Assembly (NCBI RefSeq): GCF_021496665.1
Contig: NZ_CP071246.1
Location: 1,054,001-1,118,000 of the forward strand
Direction of reading: 5' to 3'
Length of the DNA stretch: 64,000 nt
Source of the DNA: Corynebacterium sp. CNCTC7651
Lineage (GTDB): Bacteria > Actinomycetota > Actinomycetes > Mycobacteriales > Mycobacteriaceae
Shown piece after piece: positions 59,853 through 64,000 of this stretch; position 1 is the stretch's first letter; every line of letters starts with the position of its first letter. The position numbers and the translations under genes were made by a program. The notes beneath the pieces were generated by a model that saw nothing but the letters and a program-made list of their open reading frames with translations, was not told the DNA's origin and did not search any database.

Positions 59853-60778
59853 TCCGCCGCTCCTTTCTGGCCGGCAGCGGCGTGAAGCAGCGCAGCCACA
59901 TCGCGGCGCACGTCCTCGGGTTCTACCGCCACCACGCTGCCCGCCAAACTGGCAATAGTTCGCACCAGCCAATCCCGCTCCACGCCGCGCAAGCGGATCA
60001 CGTTGCCGTCCCGCTCGCCGCGCACCGCCAGCGCGTCCCCGGCCCCGGCTGCAACCGTCACCTCCGCGTCAGCCACAGGTCCCCGCAGCAGCTTTTCGAC
60101 GACCGTTTGCAGATCCCCCTGCGCCGAGTGGAAATCGCCCACTTCGCGGTACCGGACGTTGGAGATCTTGTGGATGCGGAAGACCCGCTCTGCCCCGCGG
60201 TCCACGTCCCAGCCCACCAGGTACGCCCGGTTGTTCAGAGGCACAATCCCCCACGGGTCTACGGTGCGCTGTTGGGTGGGCGCGCCGGCGGCTGGCGTAA
60301 ATGTGAATGTCAGTCGCGCGGGTTTGCGCACCGCGAAAAGGAGGCGGCGCAAGGTCTCCGGATCAAGGCGGGTGATGTCGTTGGAAACGGAGGAGATTGC
60401 CGGGCTGTCAAAGGTGCGGGTGGCTCCCGATGCCGCGAGTTTGGTCCAGCCGGAGCGCGCGAACGCGCCGAGGTTCGCGCCTTCGGCGAGGTCAGCCGCC
60501 AAGCCGATGGCGGTGGCCTCTGCCTCGGTGAGTTCGACGGGAGCGAGCTCGTAGCGCTCCTTGTTCAGGGTCAGCTCACCGTTGGTGATGTGCACTGGGA
60601 TCCACATCCTGCGCAGGTCTTTGATATCAGTGCGGATCTGCTTGTCCAGCGCTTCGTAGCTGCGGCCCTCGTAACCGTCCACATTGTCGCCGACCCATGC
60701 GATGCTGCGGGGCTTGTCGGACCCGAGCAGCGCAAAGGTGAGGTTCACCAGCCGGCGGACGGCATCCGATTCAGCCAC
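59849..60778 (-). CDS. pafB: WYL-domain regulator PafB
   Basis: 309 residues. N-terminal winged-helix part (RRLVNLTFALLGSDKPRSIAW, about 8-28) with an alpha-helical middle, then a WYL domain (RLTFTFTPAAG, DPWGIVPLNNRAYLVGWD) and WCX domain. It pairs with PafC as an activator of recA-type DNA repair genes in mycobacteria. It sits 6 nt after pafA and overlaps pafC by 4 nt, so pafA-pafB-pafC are one transcript. Confidence 0.9.
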   Translation of the reverse strand: MAESDAVRRLVNLTFALLGSDKPRSIAWVGDNVDGYEGRSYEALDKQIRTDIKDLRRMWIPVHITNGELTLNKERYELAPVELTEAEATAIGLAADLAEGANLGAFARSGWTKLAASGATRTFDSPAISSVSNDITRLDPETLRRLLFAVRKPARLTFTFTPAAGAPTQQRTVDPWGIVPLNNRAYLVGWDVDRGAERVFRIHKISNVRYREVGDFHSAQGDLQTVVEKLLRGPVADAEVTVAAGAGDALAVRGERDGNVIRLRGVERDWLVRTIASLAGSVVAVEPEDVRRDVAALLHAAAGQKGAAE

Positions 60779-60784
60779 AGCCTG

Positions 60785-62179
60785 CTACCCTTCTGCGCCT
60801 TCCGCGTGGGCGCGGACATAGTCGATTAAGTCATCCACCCGCTGGTCCTCCGTGACAAACGGGTCCAGCAGGTCCACGGTCTGCGGCTCGGGGCGGTTGA
60901 CCTTGAGGTGCACCCAGTCGACGTTATAGTCCGTGCCCGCCTCCTGCACGGCATCGAGGAAACGGCCGCGCAAAGCGGCGCGGGTGGTCTGCGGCGGCGT
61001 GGTCGCGGCGGCGGCAATGTCCTCGTCCGTGATCCAGCGCTTGGCAAGGCCCTTGCGCTCCAGCAGGTAGAACAGGCCGCGCTGGCGATTGATGTCGTGG
61101 TACGTCAGGTCAATCTGCTTGAGCTTCGGGTGGCCCCACTCCACGCCAAGGCGGTCCTTGAACTGGGTGAGCAGCTTGCGCTTGATCACCCAGTCAATCT
61201 CCGTGTCCACGCCGGAGAAGTCCTGGCTGGCAATCGCGTCGAGCGTGCGCTGCCAGAGGTCCACAATGCGGCCCATCTCCTCGTTCGGCGTGCCCTCGTC
61301 CGGGCGGACCTCCAGCCAGCGCTTCGCAGCATCCAGCGTGGCCTGCTGGATCTCCAGGGCGGTGACCGTACGGCCGTCCTTCAGCAGCATCTCGGTCGAA
61401 CCCGTCGGATCCGAGGCGATCGGGCGGATGTGGGCGATGGGGTTGTCCAACTCAACGTCGTCAAGCTCGAAGCCCGCCTCCAGCATCTCGATGACCAGGA
61501 GCGTCGAGCCCACCTTGAGGGCGAATGTTGGCTCAGACATGTTGGAATCGCCCACGATTACGTGCATGCGGCGGAAGCGGCGGGAGTCGCCGTGCGGCTC
61601 ATCGCGCGTGTTGATGATCGGGCGCGTGCGCGTGGTCGCCGAAGAAACGCCTTCCCACACCTGGTCGGCGCGCTGGGAGATGACGAACTCGCCTTTCTTG
61701 ATCATGCCGGCGCCGCAGATGAGCTGGCGGGTGACCAGGAACGGCAGCAGCTGCTTGCCAAAGGATTTAAGCACCAGCTCGCGGCTGATCAGGTAATTCT
61801 CGTGTGTGCCGTAGGAGTTGCCCATGGAGTCCACGTTGTTCTTGAACAAGAACACGTCCGCCGCGATGCGGTCCGCGGCTAGCGCCTCCACTGCCTGCTC
61901 TGCGAGCTGGCTGTAGAGGTACTCGCCTGACTTGTCGTAGGCCAGGAGTTGTGAAACCGAGTCGCACTCCGCGGTGGCGAACTCCGGGTGGGAGCCCACG
62001 TCCAGGTACAGGCGCGAGGCGTTCTGGGTGAAGATGTTGGAGCTGCGGTGCTTGGACACCACCGGGCGGAAGAGGTAGCGCGCCACCTCCTCCGGGGTGA
62101 GCACCGTCTTGCCGTCCCGGTACGCGGTGACGCCGAACTCCGTCTCCACACCCATAATGCGGCGGGGGTATGCCTGCAT
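60785..62179 (-). CDS. pafA: Pup-protein ligase PafA
   Basis: 464 residues. MGVETEFGVTAY near the N-terminus, HRSSNIFTQNASRLYLDVGSHPEFATAE, NNVDSMGNSYGTHENYL and ARPIINTRDEPH-like TRPIINTRDEPHGDSRRFRRMHV are the ligase hallmarks of the glutamine-synthetase-like fold. It joins the C-terminal Glu of Pup to target lysines using ATP. It follows pup by 5 nt with no prcB/prcA between, in line with corynebacteria lacking a proteasome. Confidence 0.96.
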   Translation of the reverse strand: MQAYPRRIMGVETEFGVTAYRDGKTVLTPEEVARYLFRPVVSKHRSSNIFTQNASRLYLDVGSHPEFATAECDSVSQLLAYDKSGEYLYSQLAEQAVEALAADRIAADVFLFKNNVDSMGNSYGTHENYLISRELVLKSFGKQLLPFLVTRQLICGAGMIKKGEFVISQRADQVWEGVSSATTRTRPIINTRDEPHGDSRRFRRMHVIVGDSNMSEPTFALKVGSTLLVIEMLEAGFELDDVELDNPIAHIRPIASDPTGSTEMLLKDGRTVTALEIQQATLDAAKRWLEVRPDEGTPNEEMGRIVDLWQRTLDAIASQDFSGVDTEIDWVIKRKLLTQFKDRLGVEWGHPKLKQIDLTYHDINRQRGLFYLLERKGLAKRWITDEDIAAAATTPPQTTRAALRGRFLDAVQEAGTDYNVDWVHLKVNRPEPQTVDLLDPFVTEDQRVDDLIDYVRAHAEGAEG

Positions 62180-62184
62180 GGGCG

Positions 62185-62370
62185 TTACTGCCCGCCCTTC
62201 TGCACGAAGGAGCGCACGAATTCTTCGGCGTTGGTGTCTAGCAGCGCGTCAATCTCATCGAGCAGGTCATCCGTACCTGCGGTGTTGATCTGCGCCTGGC
62301 CGGCTTCGAAGGCCTCGTCCTGCTCGTCCGAGCCGCCGCCGGTGCCGTGAATCTGCTGCTGGTTTGCCAT
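62185..62370 (-). CDS. pup: Prokaryotic ubiquitin-like protein Pup
   Basis: 61 residues, intrinsically disordered type: Gln/Glu-rich N-terminus and the helix-forming DDLLDEIDALLDTNAEEFVRSFVQKGGQ region. It ends GGQ, so Dop must deamidate the last Gln to Glu before PafA can use it. The gene starts 4 nt after dop and precedes pafA by 5 nt. TAGGAC just upstream gives an SD; TAGGGT there also resembles a -10. Confidence 0.97.
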   Translation of the reverse strand: MANQQQIHGTGGGSDEQDEAFEAGQAQINTAGTDDLLDEIDALLDTNAEEFVRSFVQKGGQ

Positions 62371-62374
62371 GGTC

Positions 62375-63874
62375 CTACCCTATCTCTTGCAACAGTTCAC
62401 GGACGGTATCAGCGCGGTCAAGCGCCTCGCCGACCTCCGCCTTGGTGAAGCCGTCGATGAAATCCATGGAGACCCGGCGCGGGGCACCCTCGACGGAGAA
62501 GATAATGGACTGCCAGCTGGAGGCGATCACGTCCTCGCCGAACTTCTCGGACACCTTGCCGCGGAAGTATGCGCGGGTATCCTCCGGAGGGTTGGTCACC
62601 GCGCGGCGAATGTCTTCCTCGCTGACCAGGGTCTTCATCCTGCCCTTGCGCACCAGCGCGTGGTAGAGGGACTTCGCGGGGTCGATATCCGCGTACTGGA
62701 TGTCGATCAGCTTCAGCTTCGGGTCTGCAATGTCCACGCCGCGGTCCAGGTAGGTGCGGATGAGCGCCCACTTCGCCGTCCAGTCCAAGCGGTCCGCGGT
62801 GGAGAGCGGGTCTCGCTCGAGATCGTCCAGGATCTCGCCCCAGAGCTGGAGCACATGCGTATCTGCGTCATCTTTTCCGTCCAGTTCCGCGCAGCGGGCG
62901 CGGTACTCGCGGAGGATGTTGATGGCGGTGATCCTGCGGCCGTCGGCAAGCAAGAGCTCGTGCTTCAGGGTGGGGTCGTGCGAGACGCGCTTGATCTCCG
63001 CGACGGGATCCTGCAGGGTGAGGTCGGTGAAGTCCACGTCGGATTCGATGGCGTCGAGCACCAGCTTGGTCATGCCCAGCTTGAGGTAGTTGGAGTACTG
63101 GCTCATGTTCGCGTCGCCCACGATGACGTGGAGGCGGCGGAAGCGGTCTGCCAGCGCGTGCGGCTCATCGCGGGTGTTCACGATGCCGCGGTTGAGCGTG
63201 GTCTCAAGGGAGATTTCCTGCTCGAAGTAGTCCGCGCGCTGGGAGATCTGGAAGCCATCTTGATCGCTGGCCTGGCCGATGCCGACGCGGCCGGCGCCGA
63301 TGATCACCTGGCGGGTGACAAAGAACGGGATGAGCGCTTGGGTCAGGCGGGCGAAATCGGTGTCGCGGCTGTACAGGTAGTTCTCGTGGCTGCCGTAGGA
63401 CTGGCCCTTGCCGTCCACGTTGTTCTTGTAGAACTTCACCGGCGGGCAGGGCTCGTGGCGGTGGAGCACGCTCACCTGCTCGTCCCACAGCTGCTGGATG
63501 TTCGCGGCGGCGGTGTTCAGGTAGTAATCCCCCGCCGCGTCATACACCATCGCGTCCCAGGCGTTCGTGGTCTCCGGGGCCGAGTATTCCGGGTGGCCGT
63601 GGTCCACATAGAAGCGCGCGCCGTTGACGGTGACCACGTTAGCCACGCCCATCGCGTTCGGGTCCACCACCGGCACGGTGCGGTAGCGCTGGAGGTCGAA
63701 GCCGCGCGTGTCCTTCAACGGGGCTTCTTCCTCATAGTCCCAGCGGGAGCGTGCCGCGGTGTTCATCGCCGCGTACGCCACCACCGCGTGCGTGGAGGTG
63801 AGCAGCGGGCTCAGCTCCGGCTCGCTGGGTGTGGTGATGCCGTACTCGGTTTCCGTGCCCATGAAGCGTTGCAT
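62375..63874 (-). CDS. dop: Pup deamidase/depupylase Dop
   Basis: 499 residues, PafA-like fold. MGTETEYGITTPSE, the Dop-specific loop region around SRWDYEEEAPLKDTRGFDL, YKNNVDGKGQSYGSHENYL and GIVNTRDEPHALADRFRRLHVI are visible. Asp in DYEEEAP-type context and the Mg-binding Glu residues are retained. It activates Pup-Gln and also removes Pup from targets, recycling it. ATG 63874 lies 8 nt after TAGACT; ATG 63862 is the alternative start. Confidence 0.95.
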   Translation of the reverse strand: MQRFMGTETEYGITTPSEPELSPLLTSTHAVVAYAAMNTAARSRWDYEEEAPLKDTRGFDLQRYRTVPVVDPNAMGVANVVTVNGARFYVDHGHPEYSAPETTNAWDAMVYDAAGDYYLNTAAANIQQLWDEQVSVLHRHEPCPPVKFYKNNVDGKGQSYGSHENYLYSRDTDFARLTQALIPFFVTRQVIIGAGRVGIGQASDQDGFQISQRADYFEQEISLETTLNRGIVNTRDEPHALADRFRRLHVIVGDANMSQYSNYLKLGMTKLVLDAIESDVDFTDLTLQDPVAEIKRVSHDPTLKHELLLADGRRITAINILREYRARCAELDGKDDADTHVLQLWGEILDDLERDPLSTADRLDWTAKWALIRTYLDRGVDIADPKLKLIDIQYADIDPAKSLYHALVRKGRMKTLVSEEDIRRAVTNPPEDTRAYFRGKVSEKFGEDVIASSWQSIIFSVEGAPRRVSMDFIDGFTKAEVGEALDRADTVRELLQEIG

Positions 63875-63888
63875 GGGCTCAGAGTCTA
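63875..63888 (-). promoter_or_regulatory. Leaderless-type promoter of dop-pup-paf run
   Basis: On minus, TAGACT (63888-63883), eight nt, ATG at 63874. It overlaps the region just after the pdxS stop. Confidence 0.45.
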
Positions 63889-63889
63889 G

Positions 63890-64000
63890 CTACCAGCCGC
63901 GCTCGGCGAGGCGGTGCGGCGCGGGCAGGTCGGTGACGTTGATACCCACCATCGCCTCGCCCAGGCCGCGGGACGCCTCGGTGACCGCGGCGATGTCCTG
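63890..64000 (-). CDS. pdxS: Pyridoxal 5'-phosphate synthase lyase subunit PdxS, C-terminal end only
   Basis: The last 36 residues are visible: [16 protein letters not shown] and HRLAERGW before the stop at 63890-63892. This tail, ending in ERGW, is diagnostic for PdxS, which makes PLP from ribose 5-phosphate, glyceraldehyde 3-phosphate and ammonia from PdxT. The rest lies beyond the right edge. It is upstream of dop on the same strand with 15 nt between. Confidence 0.85.
   Translation of the reverse strand, partial: QDIAAVTEASRGLGEAMVGINVTDLPAPHRLAERGW

Noticed and set aside
1..64000. CRISPR array, rRNA, prophage or toxin-antitoxin system
   Set aside because: No regularly spaced repeat series, no rRNA-like block, no phage structural gene, and no paired toxin-antitoxin frames were seen.

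Overview
This window comes from a high-GC actinobacterium, almost certainly a Corynebacterium. The genus call rests on gene content and order: steA/steB, a ParA-like gene beside scpAB, odhI-ftsR, a secA2, an ndh next to an ufaA-like methyltransferase, separate ppm1 and lnt genes, and pup-pafA-pafB-pafC-tatA-tatC-helY with no proteasome genes between them. The order also parallels several Mycobacterium tuberculosis blocks (Rv1691-Rv1713, Rv1827-Rv1830, Rv2050-Rv2097), recalled from memory and not searched. Nearly all of the 64 kb is coding, with short spacers and many ATGA/TGATG overlaps.

Layout. (1) 1-16.4 kb, all plus strand: TPR protein, HAD phosphatase, tlyA, NAD kinase, recN, steA, steB, NUDIX, xerD, a surface protein, then a chromosome block (ParA-like pldP, scpA, scpB, rluB, cmk, der) and an esterase. 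(2) 16.4-19.4 kb: methyltransferase and DUF418 membrane protein on minus, esterase lipoprotein on plus. (3) 19.4-23.8 kb, a small accessory region: 5'-truncated trypsin-like protease, a small Ser-x-x repeat protein, a zinc alcohol dehydrogenase, tRNA-Pro(GGG) and a complete IS3-family element. (4) 23.8-30.5 kb: YchJ protein, hydrolase-OsmC fusion, secA2, odhI, ftsR, DUF151 nuclease-like protein, a second MerR regulator. (5) 30.5-42.7 kb: VWA protein, putative glycosylase, two CNNM/CorC membrane proteins, DEAD-box helicase, gnd, thioesterase, corA, ndh, ufaA-like gene. (6) 42.8-54.5 kb: a frameshifted FAD/Fe-S oxidoreductase, YceI, a Cys4 protein, rbpA, ppm1, lnt, fxsA, lipase, SDR, M24 peptidase, trypsin-like protease. 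(7) 54.5-64 kb, minus strand: helY (frameshifted), tatC, tatA, pafC, pafB, pafA, pup, dop, and the 3' end of pdxS.

The genes serve chromosome maintenance (recN, xerD, pldP, scpAB, der), cell separation (steAB), rRNA modification (tlyA, rluB), central metabolism and respiration (odhI, gnd, ndh, nadK), envelope and export (secA2, tatAC, ppm1, lnt) and pupylation (pup, dop, pafA, pafBC).

The most notable points are: three small indels (a 5-bp tandem duplication breaking helY, a frameshift in the FAD/Fe-S gene, a perfect 30-bp in-frame tandem duplication in fxsA); an 89-residue protein with Ser at almost every third position; a 34-residue repeat extension on Ppm1; an apparent sigma-H-type promoter at rbpA; a MerR-type promoter with a 19-bp spacer; and about 16 genes where a TAnnnT-like -10 box lies 6-8 nt before the start codon, which implies leaderless mRNAs.
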